64,000 nucleotides of DNA from Paracoccaceae bacterium (GCA_027486345.1 JAIXPH010000048.1:62001-126000), one strand, 5' to 3'. Positions 9,035 through 18,303 are shown, numbered from the stretch's first letter. A program made the numbers and translations. The notes: a model not told the origin generated them from the sequence alone.

Positions 9035-10512
9035 TGCTGTCCCATTGGATCATCGCCCCTGCTGTGCTGCCCGCCGTGCTGGCCCCCCTGATCGTGCTGG
9101 CATTCCGTCGCGATCTGACCTTGCAACGGGTCTTCTCGACCGCTGGTACCATCGCGCTGCTGGTCTTGGCGCTGTCCTTGCTGTTGGCCAGCGCTAGGGA
9201 GCCAGAGCTTTACCGCTTGGGAGATTGGCCCGCGCCCTTTGGAATCGTGCTGATGCTGGACCGGTTGTCGGCGCTGATGCTGGTGCTGACCGCCGGTCTG
9301 GCGCTGGTGGTGCAGCTTTATGCCATCGGCACCGGATGGGACACGCGGGGCAAGCATTTCCACGCCCTGTTGCAGTTTCAGCTTATGGGCCTGAACGGGG
9401 CGTTTCTGACCGCCGACGCCTTTAACCTGTTCGTGTTTTTTGAGGTGCTGCTGATCGCGTCCTACGCCCTGATGATCCACGGCGCGGGCGGGGATCGGCT
9501 GCGGGCGGGCGTGCAATATGTGGCGTTCAACCTGCTGGGATCATCGCTGTTCCTGATCGCGCTGGCGCTGCTCTATTCTGTGACCGGCACGCTGAATATG
9601 GCTGATCTGGCAGGCCGGATCGCTGTGATCCCCCCGGGCGATGTGGCCCTGATCCGGGTGGGCGCGGTGCTACTGATGCTGGTCTTTGCCATCAAGGGTG
9701 CGCTGGTTCCGCTGCAATTCTGGCTGCCCGGCACGTATGCCACTGCCCCCGGCCCGGTGGCGGCGCTGTTTGCCATCATGACCAAGGTCGGCGCTTACGC
9801 GATGATCCGCATGGGCACGCTGGTGTTCCCACCGGACGTGGCGGCGACAGGCGGACTGATTGCGGACCTGCTGTTCTGGGGCGCTTTGGCCACGCTGATC
9901 GTGGGCGCAATTGGCGTCCTGGGCGCGACGACGTTGCCGAGGTTGGCCGCCTTTGCAGCCATCGCCTCGATGGGGACGCTGTTCCTTGGCGTGTCCAGTT
10001 TCACCGAACAGGGGATCACGGCGGCGCTCTATTACATGATCCACTCCACCCTTGCCGGGGCGGCGCTGTTCCTGATTGCCGACCTGATCCGCACGCGGCA
10101 GGGCGCGCAGGGGATGGCTGGCAAAGGGGTCATGGCCTGCCTTTACCTTGCCGCTGCTATTGCTTTGGCCGGGATGCCACCCCTGTCGGGATTCCTTGGC
10201 AAGCTGATGGTGATGCAGGTCTGGTCGCAGAACGCCTTGGTCTGGGGCGTGATCCTTGTCTCGTCTTTCCTGATGATCCTTGGTTTGGCGCGGATGGGCA
10301 CTGACTTGTTCTGGAAGGGGCCAGTGGATACCACCCCTGCCCCGCCGCAACCGCTTGCCCTGACCGCCACTTTCGCCTTGCTGGCGGGACTGGTCGCGCT
10401 GACCGTCTTTGCCGGACCCATCACCGCTTGGCTGCAAACCACTGCCGCCGCACTGATCGACCCCACCGCCTATATCGCCGCCAACGCGCTGCCCATCGTG
10501 GAGGCCAAATGA
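9034..10512 (+). CDS. mrpD: Mrp antiporter subunit D (NuoM/NuoN-like)
   Basis: A 492-residue polytopic protein of the Proton_antipo_M family. The conserved glutamate-bearing FNLFVFFEVLLIASYALMIHG region near residue 140 and the KGALVPLQFWLPGTYATAPGPVAALF segment mark it as MrpD/MnhD. Length is normal for the subunit (about 490-500). It overlaps mrpC at 9034 and mrpE by ATGA, so the order C, D, E is translationally coupled. It probably provides the second proton-pumping-like module of the antiporter. Confidence 0.96.
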   Translation: MLSHWIIAPAVLPAVLAPLIVLAFRRDLTLQRVFSTAGTIALLVLALSLLLASAREPELYRLGDWPAPFGIVLMLDRLSALMLVLTAGLALVVQLYAIGTGWDTRGKHFHALLQFQLMGLNGAFLTADAFNLFVFFEVLLIASYALMIHGAGGDRLRAGVQYVAFNLLGSSLFLIALALLYSVTGTLNMADLAGRIAVIPPGDVALIRVGAVLLMLVFAIKGALVPLQFWLPGTYATAPGPVAALFAIMTKVGAYAMIRMGTLVFPPDVAATGGLIADLLFWGALATLIVGAIGVLGATTLPRLAAFAAIASMGTLFLGVSSFTEQGITAALYYMIHSTLAGAALFLIADLIRTRQGAQGMAGKGVMACLYLAAAIALAGMPPLSGFLGKLMVMQVWSQNALVWGVILVSSFLMILGLARMGTDLFWKGPVDTTPAPPQPLALTATFALLAGLVALTVFAGPITAWLQTTAAALIDPTAYIAANALPIVEAK

Positions 10513-10997
10513 CCCGGCTTTACCCCCACCCTTGGCTGTCGGTGCTGCTGTTCCTGACATGGTTCGGGCTGGTGAACGAATTGAAGATCGGCACCGCCGT
10601 CATGGCGCTGATCCTTGCGACGGTGATCCCGCTCTTGACCGCGCAATGGTGGCCCAACCGCCCGCGCATCCGCGCGCCATTCGCCCTGGCACGCTACATC
10701 CTGCTGGTCTTGTGGGATATTCTGGTGGCCAATGTGCAGGTGGCCAAGATCATCCTGTTCATGCCCAATGACCAGATCCAATCCCGCTGGATTGCCGTTC
10801 CCATCGAGCTGACCTCGCCCGAGGCGATCACCCTGCTGGCGGGCACCATCACCATGACCCCCGGCACGCTGACAGCGGATATGTCGGCTGATGGCCGCGT
10901 GCTCTTGATCCATTCCCTGCACGCGCCCGACCCCGATGCCATCCGTGACGACATCAAGGCCCGGTATGAGGCGCGGCTGAAAAGGATTTTCGCATGA
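10509..10997 (+). CDS. mrpE: Mrp antiporter subunit E
   Basis: A 162-residue membrane protein of the MNHE family. Two or three N-terminal membrane segments (LSVLLFLTWFGLVNELKIG and a second around ARYILLVLWDILVANVQVAKII) are followed by a soluble domain containing LTSPEAITLLAGTITMTPGTLT, the signature region of MrpE. The ATG at 10509 overlaps the mrpD stop as ATGA; an upstream in-frame start inside mrpD is unlikely. MrpE is needed for full activity or assembly of the complex in characterised systems. Confidence 0.95.
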   Translation: MTRLYPHPWLSVLLFLTWFGLVNELKIGTAVMALILATVIPLLTAQWWPNRPRIRAPFALARYILLVLWDILVANVQVAKIILFMPNDQIQSRWIAVPIELTSPEAITLLAGTITMTPGTLTADMSADGRVLLIHSLHAPDPDAIRDDIKARYEARLKRIFA

Positions 10998-11269
10998 CCC
11001 TGCTGCCCTATGCCCTCGACTTTGCGCTGGTCTGCTTTGGCGCGGCGATCCTGATGAACCTGTGGCTGGTGGCGCGCGGTCCCGGCATGCTGGACCGGGT
11101 GCTGGCCTTGGACACGATGGCGATCAACGTCATCGCCCTCATCACGCTCTGGGGCATCCGCACCGCCAGCGCCATCAGCTTTGAGGCCGCGCTTTTGTTC
11201 GCGATGACCGGCTTTGTCGGCACCGTGGCCTATGCGAAATTCGTGCTGCGGGGGGATGTGATCGAATGA
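10994..11269 (+). CDS. mrpF: Mrp antiporter subunit F
   Basis: A 91-residue three-span membrane protein of the MrpF/PhaF family (PF04066). It shows LWLVARGPGMLDRVLALDTMAINVI, the diagnostic central loop with the conserved DR..A.D pattern. It overlaps mrpE and mrpG by ATGA at both ends, consistent with strict stoichiometric co-expression in the Mrp complex. Confidence 0.95.
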   Translation: MTLLPYALDFALVCFGAAILMNLWLVARGPGMLDRVLALDTMAINVIALITLWGIRTASAISFEAALLFAMTGFVGTVAYAKFVLRGDVIE

Positions 11270-11655
11270 TGATCCTCGATGTCATCCTGTCCGCGTTGCT
11301 GGTGATTGGTGGCCTGTTCGGCCTTTTGGGCAGTTTCGGCCTGCTGAAACTGCGCGACACCATGCAGCGCCTGCATGCGCCGACCAAAGCCACCACCGTG
11401 GGCGTCGGCTCGGCATTGGTGGTGTCTATGCTCTACGCTTTGGCCCAAGGGCGGCTGTCTTGGCATGAACTGCTGATCACGCTCTTCCTGCTGCTGACCG
11501 CCCCGATCACCGGCAACCTTTTGGCCAAGGCGCATATGCACAGCCGCATGCGCAAGGACGACTTGCCCCCGACGGGCGTGACCGATGATTGGGCGACGTT
11601 CGACAAGGACGGCCCCTCGCAGCTTTTGTCGGACCTCGACACCCCGAAATCCTGA
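11266..11655 (+). CDS. mrpG: Mrp antiporter subunit G
   Basis: A 129-residue protein with three membrane spans and a hydrophilic C-terminal tail, matching MrpG/PhaG (PF03334). The LKLRDTMQRLHAPTKATTVGVGSAL segment is the family signature. It is last of the six overlapping genes, and 100 bases separate it from deoC, which appears to be a different transcription unit. The C-terminal acidic tail, about 35 residues beyond the last span, is not conserved in the family as far as I can tell. Confidence 0.95.
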   Translation: MMILDVILSALLVIGGLFGLLGSFGLLKLRDTMQRLHAPTKATTVGVGSALVVSMLYALAQGRLSWHELLITLFLLLTAPITGNLLAKAHMHSRMRKDDLPPTGVTDDWATFDKDGPSQLLSDLDTPKS

Positions 11656-11755
11656 CCTTTCGGTAAAAATTCCGGCACGTCACGCGCGACCCACCCTTGC
11701 CAGCGCCAGCGGGGACCGTCATCCTGCGCCCTGTCCAAACGTCAGGGAGAGGGCG

Positions 11756-12742
11756 ATGGAAACCGCGATCCAGACCACCGCACAACTGCCGCAACTGGCG
11801 CATGCCCGCAATCCGGGGATGCCGCTGGACCTTGACTGGGTCGCCTCGGTTCAGGCCAACACCTCCGCCATCGAACGCCGCTGCGCGACATTGGGCGGAC
11901 GGCGCAGCGTGAAGAAGGATTTTCAGGCCGCATGGCTGCTGAAGGCCATCAGCCTGATCGACCTGACCACTCTTTCGGGCGATGACACTTGGGGCCGGGT
12001 CGAACGGCTTTGCGCCAAGGCCCGCCAACCCGTCGCCCCTTGGATGCTGGAGCGGTTGGGGATGCAGGGCCTGACCGTCGGCGCGGTCTGCGTCTATCAC
12101 GACATGGTGGAAACGGCGGTGCGGGCGCTTGAGGGGTCTGGCATCCCGGTCGCCGCCGTGTCCACCGGATTTCCGGCGGGTCTGTCGCCGCTGCATCTGC
12201 GGCTGGCTGAGATCACCGAATCCGTCAAGGCAGGCGCGCAAGAGATCGACATCGTTATCTCCCGCCGCCATGCACTGACCGGGAATTGGCAGGCGCTGTA
12301 CGATGAAATGCGCGCCATGCGCGAGGCCTGCGGTCCCGCCCATGTCAAGGCCATCCTCGCGACAGGGGAGCTTGGCACGCTGCGCAACGTCGCCCGCGCC
12401 AGCCTCGTCTGCATGATGGCGGGGGCGGATTTCATCAAGACCTCCACCGGCAAGGAACCCGTCAACGCCACCCTTCCCGTCACCCTGACCATGATCCGCG
12501 CCATCCGCGACTATCAGGACCGCACGGGCGTGAAGGTCGGCTACAAGCCTGCGGGCGGGATTTCCAAGGCCAAGGACGCGCTTTTGTATCTGGCGCTGAT
12601 GAAGGACGAATTGGGCCTGCCGTGGCTGCAACCTGACTTGTTCCGCTTTGGTGCCTCAAGTCTTTTGGGCGATATCGAGCGGCAGTTGGAACACCACCTG
12701 ACCGGCCACTATTCCGCCGCCAACCGCCATGCGATGGGGTAA
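11756..12742 (+). CDS. deoC: Deoxyribose-phosphate aldolase
   Basis: A 328-residue class I aldolase that cleaves 2-deoxy-D-ribose 5-phosphate to glyceraldehyde 3-phosphate and acetaldehyde in deoxynucleoside catabolism. The Schiff-base lysine is K228 in FIKTSTGK and the second catalytic lysine is K264 in VGYKPAGGI. It is longer than E. coli DeoC (about 259) and resembles the longer form found in eukaryotes and many alphaproteobacteria, with about 50 additional N-terminal residues. The ATG at 11756 is preceded by GGGAGAGGG. The ALDH16-type aldehyde dehydrogenase starts four bases after its stop, which suggests that the acetaldehyde product is oxidised at once. Confidence 0.95.
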   Translation: METAIQTTAQLPQLAHARNPGMPLDLDWVASVQANTSAIERRCATLGGRRSVKKDFQAAWLLKAISLIDLTTLSGDDTWGRVERLCAKARQPVAPWMLERLGMQGLTVGAVCVYHDMVETAVRALEGSGIPVAAVSTGFPAGLSPLHLRLAEITESVKAGAQEIDIVISRRHALTGNWQALYDEMRAMREACGPAHVKAILATGELGTLRNVARASLVCMMAGADFIKTSTGKEPVNATLPVTLTMIRAIRDYQDRTGVKVGYKPAGGISKAKDALLYLALMKDELGLPWLQPDLFRFGASSLLGDIERQLEHHLTGHYSAANRHAMG

Positions 12743-12746
12743 CACC

Positions 12747-15086
12747 ATGAACGTCAAGGACATCTTCGCCAGCATGGACTACGGCCCCGCCCCCGAAAGC
12801 AACGCAGAAGCCTTGGCATGGATCGCCAAGCATAACGCCACCTTCGGCCATTACATTGACGGCCGTTTCACCGCACCCGGCGCAGGGTTTGACACCAAGA
12901 ACCCGGCGACGGACAAGGTCTTGGCCAGCGTCACCCAAGGCACCGCCGCCGATGTGGATGCCGCCGTGGCATCCGCCCGCCGCGCGGCCAAAGGCTGGGC
13001 CGCCACACCGGGCCATCAGCGCGCGCGCATCTTTTATGCGCTGGCGCGTCTGGTGCAGAAACATTCGCGCCTGCTGGCCGTTCTGGAAACGATGGACAAC
13101 GGCAAGCCGATCCGTGAAAGCCGCGATATCGACGTGCCCTTGGTCGCGCGACATTTCTACTATCATGCCGGATTGGCGCAGTTGATGGCCGCCGAACTGC
13201 CCGGCCAAGCGCCCTTGGGCGTGGTGGGCGCGGTGATCCCGTGGAACTTTCCGCTGCTGATGTTGGCATGGAAAGTCGCGCCTGCACTCGCCGCAGGCAA
13301 CACAATCGTCCTAAAACCCGCTGAATACACGCCCCTGACCGCCCTGCTGTTCGCTGAAATCAGCCGTGAGGCTGGCTTGCCCAAAGGCGTGCTGAACATC
13401 GTCATGGGTGAAGGCGAAACGGGCGCGGCTTTGGTCGCCCATCCCGGCGTGGACAAGGTGGCGTTCACCGGCTCCACCTCGGTCGGCAAGGCCATCCGCA
13501 AGGCCACGGCCGGCACCGGCAAGGCGCTGACGTTGGAGTTGGGCGGCAAATCCCCCTACATCGTCTTTGATGACGCCGATCTTGACTCGGCGGTCGAAGG
13601 CTTGGTCGATGCGATCTGGTTCAATCAAGGCCAAGTCTGCTGTGCAGGCTCGCGCCTGTTGGTGCAGGAAGGCGTGGCAAGCCGCTTTCATGACAAGCTG
13701 AAACGCCGGATGGATGGCCTGCGCATCGGCGATCCATTGGACAAGTGTATAGACGTGGGCGCAGTGGTCGATCCCGTGCAACTGGCGACGATCACGCGGA
13801 TGGTCGATGCCTCTGACGGGCAGGTTTACCGCGCAGCGACCCCGCTGCCGCAGGGCTGCTATTACCCGCCGACCCTGATTACAGGACTGTCGTCAGCCTC
13901 GCCCTTGATGCAAGAGGAAATCTTCGGCCCGGTGCTGGTGTCGATGACCTTCCGCACCCCGGTTGAGGCTGTGGAACTGGCCAACAACACCCGCTACGGA
14001 TTGGCGGCGAGTGTCTGGACCGAGAATATCAATCTTGCGCTCGATATCGCGCCCAAGATCAAGGCCGGGGTGGTCTGGGTCAACGCCACGAACCTGTTCG
14101 ACGCCGCCGCAGGCTTTGGCGGGGTGCGCGAAAGCGGTTTCGGGCGTGAGGGCGGTTGGGAAGGGCTTTTGGCCTATCTCAAACCCACGGGCACAGCCAA
14201 ACCGCTGAAACCCGTCGCCGCGATGCCCGAACCCATGGACCCGCAACCGGCAGGGCTGGACCGCACGGCGAAACTCTTCATCGGCGGCAAGCAGGCCCGC
14301 CCGGATGGCGGCTATTCGCGCGGGGTTTATGGGGCGAAAGGACGGCTTCTGGGCCATGTCGGCCTCGGCAACCGCAAGGACATCCGCAACGCGGTTGAGG
14401 CCGCCCATGCCGCCAAGGGCTGGGGCAAGGCCACGGGGCATAACCGCGCGCAGATCCTCTATTACATCGCCGAAAACCTCTCTGCCCGCGCCGAAGAATT
14501 TGCTCGCCGCCTGTCAGACATGACCGGCAAGTCAGGCGTGACAGAGGTTGAGGCCTCGATTCAACGCCTGTTCACCTATGCTGCTTGGGCCGACAAGTTC
14601 GACGGGGCGGCAAAGTCGGTGCCGATGCGCGGGGTCGCCTTGGCGATGAACGAACCCTGCGGCGTGATCGGGGCGCTTTGCCCGGATGAGGTGCCACTTC
14701 TGGGCCTGATCTCGACCATGGCCCCGGCGATTGCGATGGGCAACACCTGCGTTCTGGTGCCGTCAGACCCCTTCCCGCTGGCGGCGACGGATTTCTATCA
14801 GGTGCTTGAAACCTCTGACCTGCCTGCCGGTGTGGTGAACATCGTGACGGGCGAACATGCCGAACTGGCCAAGCCGCTGGCCGGGCATCTGGATGTCGAT
14901 GCGGTCTGGTCCTTCTCCTCGACCGACCTGTCGGCGCAGGTGGAAAGCGAAAGTGCGGGCAACGTCAAACGCACTTGGGTCAACAACGCCCGCGCCCGCG
15001 ACTGGTTCGGGGCGGCGGGCGAGGGGCGCGACTTCCTGCGGCAAGCGACCGAGGTGAAAACCATCTGGGTCCCCTACGGCGAATAG
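12747..15086 (+). CDS. Two-domain aldehyde dehydrogenase, ALDH16-like
   Basis: A 779-residue protein with two aldehyde dehydrogenase-type domains. The first (about residues 30-480) is intact: PWNFPLLMLAWKVAPALAAGNT for NAD binding, general base E264 in LELGGKSP and nucleophile C298 in NQGQVCCAGSR. The second (about 485-779) follows the same fold at first (IGALCPDEVPLLGLISTMAPAIAMGN) but ends without a nucleophile cysteine motif, as expected for the pseudo-ALDH domain of the ALDH16 family. Bacterial ALDH16 proteins have this architecture. It directly follows deoC with a 4-base gap and probably oxidises acetaldehyde from that reaction to acetate; that substrate is inferred from context. A stem-loop follows the stop. 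Confidence 0.9.
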   Translation: MNVKDIFASMDYGPAPESNAEALAWIAKHNATFGHYIDGRFTAPGAGFDTKNPATDKVLASVTQGTAADVDAAVASARRAAKGWAATPGHQRARIFYALARLVQKHSRLLAVLETMDNGKPIRESRDIDVPLVARHFYYHAGLAQLMAAELPGQAPLGVVGAVIPWNFPLLMLAWKVAPALAAGNTIVLKPAEYTPLTALLFAEISREAGLPKGVLNIVMGEGETGAALVAHPGVDKVAFTGSTSVGKAIRKATAGTGKALTLELGGKSPYIVFDDADLDSAVEGLVDAIWFNQGQVCCAGSRLLVQEGVASRFHDKLKRRMDGLRIGDPLDKCIDVGAVVDPVQLATITRMVDASDGQVYRAATPLPQGCYYPPTLITGLSSASPLMQEEIFGPVLVSMTFRTPVEAVELANNTRYGLAASVWTENINLALDIAPKIKAGVVWVNATNLFDAAAGFGGVRESGFGREGGWEGLLAYLKPTGTAKPLKPVAAMPEPMDPQPAGLDRTAKLFIGGKQARPDGGYSRGVYGAKGRLLGHVGLGNRKDIRNAVEAAHAAKGWGKATGHNRAQILYYIAENLSARAEEFARRLSDMTGKSGVTEVEASIQRLFTYAAWADKFDGAAKSVPMRGVALAMNEPCGVIGALCPDEVPLLGLISTMAPAIAMGNTCVLVPSDPFPLAATDFYQVLETSDLPAGVVNIVTGEHAELAKPLAGHLDVDAVWSFSSTDLSAQVESESAGNVKRTWVNNARARDWFGAAGEGRDFLRQATEVKTIWVPYGE

Positions 15087-15106
15087 GGCCGCCCGAAAGC
15101 GGCCCT
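15085..15106. terminator. Stem-loop between convergent genes
   Basis: A perfect 8-bp stem AGGGCCGC/GCGGCCCT (15085-15092 and 15099-15106) overlapping the last base of the ALDH stop. It has no U-tract on either strand, so it may be a weak bidirectional terminator between the ALDH gene and the convergent peptidoglycan-binding-like gene. Confidence 0.5.
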
Positions 15107-15113
15107 GTCCTAC

Positions 15114-15662
15114 TCAGTACAGCAGGCTGTCATAGACCCCGAAGGCACCCGAGGTGGAGCCCAACTCGCGCGACAGGCGCGCATCGCTGGCATAGGCCAC
15201 CACCGCGTTATAAGTGCCGGGGCCGAACGACCCGTCGATGCTGCCGTAGTAGTAGCCTTCGGCTGACAAGCGCCGCTGGATCGCCTGCCGTTCATACCGC
15301 GAATAGCTGTTGAAGGCCCGGCCCGCCGGGGTGCGGTAGATCGACACCGGCGCAGGCGCATAGACCGGCTGCGGCACGTAGACCGGGGCGGGTTGGTAAA
15401 CCGGGGCGGGCTGATACACCGGCGCAGGCTGATAGACCGGCGCGGGGCGCACGGGAACGGCTTGCGGCTGGCGCACCGGCGGCGTCATCATGCTGTTGAC
15501 CACGGTGCCGATCAGAACCGAGGCGACGACGCCCTTGAGCAGGTCGTCTTGGGTCACGTGTTTGTCGCGCGCCTCAACCGGAGCGGCGGCGGCGGCAGTG
15601 ATCGCCAGCGCGGCCATGAACAGACGCGGGGCGGCGGTAAGGGAGGAGACGCTGGGCAGCAT
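15114..15662 (-). CDS. Exported protein with proline-rich repeats and peptidoglycan-binding-like domain
   Basis: A 182-residue protein. Residues 1-32 look like a signal peptide ending in AAAAAPVEA. A short hydrophobic stretch with VVASVLIGTVVNSMM follows, then a tandem repeat PAPVYQ (several copies around residues 70-105), then a C-terminal segment AIQRRLSAEGYYYGSIDGSFGPGTYNAVVAYA, read in parts, that matches the PG_binding_1 fold. This family binds peptidoglycan or related polymers. The proline-rich repeat may span the periplasm or cell wall as a spacer. Its function is otherwise unknown. It is transcribed alone, convergent with the ALDH gene. Confidence 0.75.
   Translation of the reverse strand: MLPSVSSLTAAPRLFMAALAITAAAAAPVEARDKHVTQDDLLKGVVASVLIGTVVNSMMTPPVRQPQAVPVRPAPVYQPAPVYQPAPVYQPAPVYVPQPVYAPAPVSIYRTPAGRAFNSYSRYERQAIQRRLSAEGYYYGSIDGSFGPGTYNAVVAYASDARLSRELGSTSGAFGVYDSLLY
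15381..15440. repeat. Tandem 18-bp repeat encoding PAPVYQ
   Basis: Three or more imperfect copies of an 18-bp unit (consensus on the plus strand ACCGGGGCGGGCTGATA plus one base) encode the PAPVYQ repeats of the exported protein. Such coding repeats can vary in copy number between strains. Confidence 0.7.
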
Positions 15663-15863
15663 GTCATGGGTCCTTTCGGGGTCTCGTCGGTGTTCGACGT
15701 CGATGGGCCGAACATGGGCCTCCCCCCACCGCTAGGCAAAATCGCGGCTCTGATATCGGATAACAACGCGGTAAACCGGGGGGAGAGGGTCTTTCGGCAG
15801 GCCATCGCCGAGGTCATGCGATGCCATTGGCCATGCTCCCGGCCGGGTGCCCCCCAAACGCAA

Positions 15864-15885
15864 ACGGGGCCCCGCAGGGCCCCGT
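15864..15885 (-). terminator. Terminator of gabD
   Basis: A 9-bp perfect stem ACGGGGCCC/GGGCCCCGT (15864-15872 and 15877-15885) with CGCA loop. On the minus strand it is followed by TTGCGTTTGG, partly U-rich. It lies 22 bases past the gabD stop. Confidence 0.75.
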
Positions 15886-15906
15886 CCGTGTCAGATGCAA
15901 AGAAAA

Positions 15907-17385
15907 TCACACGCTCAGGCAGATGTATTTCATCTCGAGGTAATCTTCCATCCCGTGATGGCTGCCCTCGCGGCCAAGACCGGATTGCTTGACGCCACCA
16001 AAGGGCGCGACCTCGGTCGAGATCAGGCCGGTGTTGACGCCGACCATGCCGTATTCCAGCGCCTCTTGCACGCGGGTGATACGACCGATGTCGCGGGCGT
16101 AGAAATAGGAGGCCAAGCCAAAGATCGTGTCATTGGCCAGACGGATCACCTCGTCTTCGGTCTCGAACTTGAACAGCGGGGCGACCGGGCCAAAGGTTTC
16201 TTCGCCTGACACGATCATGTCGGGGGTGACACCGGTCAGAATCGTCGGTTCAAAGAATGTGCCGCCCAGCGCGTGGCGCTTGCCGCCCAGCTCGACCTTG
16301 GCGCCTTTGGCCAGTGCATCGGCAATGTGCTCTTCGACCTTTTCCACGGCGTCCGTGCTGATCAGCGGGCCGAAGGTCACCTCTTCGGTCAGGCCGTCGC
16401 CCACCTTGGTCTTGGCCACAGCCTCTGCCAGCTTTTTCGAGAAGGCGTCATAGACCCCGGACTGCACATAGATGCGGTTCGCGCAGACGCAGGTCTGGCC
16501 GTTGTTGCGGAACTTCGACACCATCGCCCCCGCGACGGCGGCATCCAGATCGGCATCATCGAACACGATGAAGGGCGCATTGCCGCCCAGTTCCATCGAG
16601 CACTTCATCACCTGATCCGCCGCCTGACGCAGCAGGATGCGGCCAACTTCGGTCGATCCGGTGAAGGTGATCTTCTTGACGGCGTGGTTTTCGCAGAATT
16701 CCTTGCCAACCTCGGACGCGCGCGAGGAGGTCACGACCGAGAAGATGCCCCCCGGCAACCCGGCGCGTTCCGCCAGCAGCGCCATGGCGAGCGCGGACAA
16801 AGGCGTTTCCGACGCCGGACGCGCGACAAAACCGCAGCCTGCCGCCAGCGCAGGGCCGACCTTGCGCGCGATCATCGCATTGGGGAAGTTCCACGGCGTG
16901 ATCGACCCCACCACCCCGATGGGCTGCTTGATCACCGTAATGCGCTTGTCGCGCTGGTGGCCGGGGATGGTTTCGCCATAAACGCGCTTGGCCTCTTCGC
17001 CGAACCATTCGATGAAGGACGCACCATAGGCGATCTCGCCCTTGGCCTCGGCCAGCGGTTTGCCCATCTCGGCGGTCAGGATTTTGCCAAGGTCATCCTG
17101 ATTGGCCATCATCAGATCGAACCACTTGCGCAGGATCGCGGCGCGTTCCTTGCCGGTGCGGGCGGCCCAATCCTTCATCGCGGTTTGCGCGGCGTCGATG
17201 GCATGGGCCACTTCGGCGCGCGACAGGTCGGGGACGTGACAGATCACATCGCCGCGCGCGGGGTTCTTGACGGGAAAGGTCTTGCCGTCCGCCGCATCGA
17301 CCCAGGCACCCGCCACATAGGCCTTGGTGCAAAGAAGCGACGGGTCTTTCAGCAAAGACGAAAGGTTGGTGGCGGAATCGAGCAT
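15907..17385 (-). CDS. gabD: NADP-dependent succinate-semialdehyde dehydrogenase
   Basis: A 492-residue aldehyde dehydrogenase that would oxidise succinate semialdehyde to succinate, the last step of 4-aminobutyrate degradation. Visible landmarks are PWNFPNAMIARKVGPALAAG, general base in MELGGNAPFIVFDDAD and nucleophile cysteine in NNGQTCVCANR. The paired cysteines CVC are the redox-switch arrangement seen in GabD enzymes. C-terminal FGGVKQSGLGREGSHHG is typical. No gabT or transporter is nearby, so it stands alone here. It is divergent from the alpha/beta hydrolase gene, and a hairpin with a U-rich tail follows it. A glutarate-semialdehyde dehydrogenase role is possible. Confidence 0.92.
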   Translation of the reverse strand: MLDSATNLSSLLKDPSLLCTKAYVAGAWVDAADGKTFPVKNPARGDVICHVPDLSRAEVAHAIDAAQTAMKDWAARTGKERAAILRKWFDLMMANQDDLGKILTAEMGKPLAEAKGEIAYGASFIEWFGEEAKRVYGETIPGHQRDKRITVIKQPIGVVGSITPWNFPNAMIARKVGPALAAGCGFVARPASETPLSALAMALLAERAGLPGGIFSVVTSSRASEVGKEFCENHAVKKITFTGSTEVGRILLRQAADQVMKCSMELGGNAPFIVFDDADLDAAVAGAMVSKFRNNGQTCVCANRIYVQSGVYDAFSKKLAEAVAKTKVGDGLTEEVTFGPLISTDAVEKVEEHIADALAKGAKVELGGKRHALGGTFFEPTILTGVTPDMIVSGEETFGPVAPLFKFETEDEVIRLANDTIFGLASYFYARDIGRITRVQEALEYGMVGVNTGLISTEVAPFGGVKQSGLGREGSHHGMEDYLEMKYICLSV

Positions 17386-17501
17386 GTGGGCCTCCCATGA
17401 TCCGGGTTAAGGATGGATTGCACCCGGGCGTGCCACTTGTCCAGTTCCGGCACGGTGGAAAGCAGGGGCGACGGCTGAATTTTGATCAAAAGGGCGCGGC
17501 A

Positions 17502-18302
17502 ATGCGGTTTTTGACACGGGAAGAGGCGGACATCGCCCATGCCAATGGCGCGTTCATTCCGGGAGCCGAGGCGTTCGTGCCGCGCTGGCAGGCCAAGGCG
17601 GCAGCCTTCCGCGATGCTTGCGGGCCACGGGCGCGGCTGGATTTGCCCTATGGTTCCGGAGCACGACACGCGTTCGACCTGTTCCTGCCTGAAGGGGATG
17701 CCAAGGGGCTGCTGGTCTTTGTGCATGGCGGCTATTGGCTGGATTTCGACCGCAAGGGCTGGTCCCACCTCGCCGCCGCAGCGATCGCGCGGGGATGGGC
17801 CTGTGCGATGCCCTCTTACACGCTGGCCCCGGCGGCGCGGATCACGGCCATGACTGCCGAAATCACGCAGGCCATCCGCACCGCCAGCGTCATGGTGCCG
17901 GGGCCGGTGGTGGTGACCGGCCATTCGGCGGGCGGGCATCTGTCAGCGCGGATGGGCTGCGCCGATATCGACCTTCCCACAGTGGTGCGGGTGGTGCCGA
18001 TTGCGCCGGTGGCCGATCTGGAACCGCTGTTGGACACCGCGATGCAAGACGATCTGCGGCTGGACGCGGCCGAGGTTGCCTCCGAAAGCCCCACCCGCCT
18101 ACCCCTGCGCGCGGGCGTGCAGGCCCATGTCTGGGTTGGCGGTCAGGAACGCCCGCTGTTCCTCTGGCAGGCGCGATTGTTGTCGGAACGCTGGGATTGC
18201 GGCTGGACGGTCGATCCGGGGCGGCACCATTTCGACGTCATCGACGGGCTGGAAGACGGGGAATCGCCGCTCATGCGGGCATGCTTGGACGGTTTGGGCT
18301 GA
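17502..18302 (+). CDS. Alpha/beta hydrolase, kynurenine formamidase-like
   Basis: A 266-residue serine hydrolase. The oxyanion-hole motif HGGYW is near residue 75, the nucleophile serine lies in GHSAGGHLSA near residue 145, and a C-terminal histidine in GRHHFDVIDGL completes the triad. This combination is shared with arylformamidases (kynurenine formamidase) and related BD-FAE esterases. No other tryptophan-degradation gene is nearby, so the substrate remains open. The ATG at 17502 was chosen because the sequence upstream has no conserved features, although the ribosome-binding site is weak. It lies divergent to gabD with 116 bases between the starts. Confidence 0.8.
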   Translation: MRFLTREEADIAHANGAFIPGAEAFVPRWQAKAAAFRDACGPRARLDLPYGSGARHAFDLFLPEGDAKGLLVFVHGGYWLDFDRKGWSHLAAAAIARGWACAMPSYTLAPAARITAMTAEITQAIRTASVMVPGPVVVTGHSAGGHLSARMGCADIDLPTVVRVVPIAPVADLEPLLDTAMQDDLRLDAAEVASESPTRLPLRAGVQAHVWVGGQERPLFLWQARLLSERWDCGWTVDPGRHHFDVIDGLEDGESPLMRACLDGLG

Positions 18303-18303
18303 A

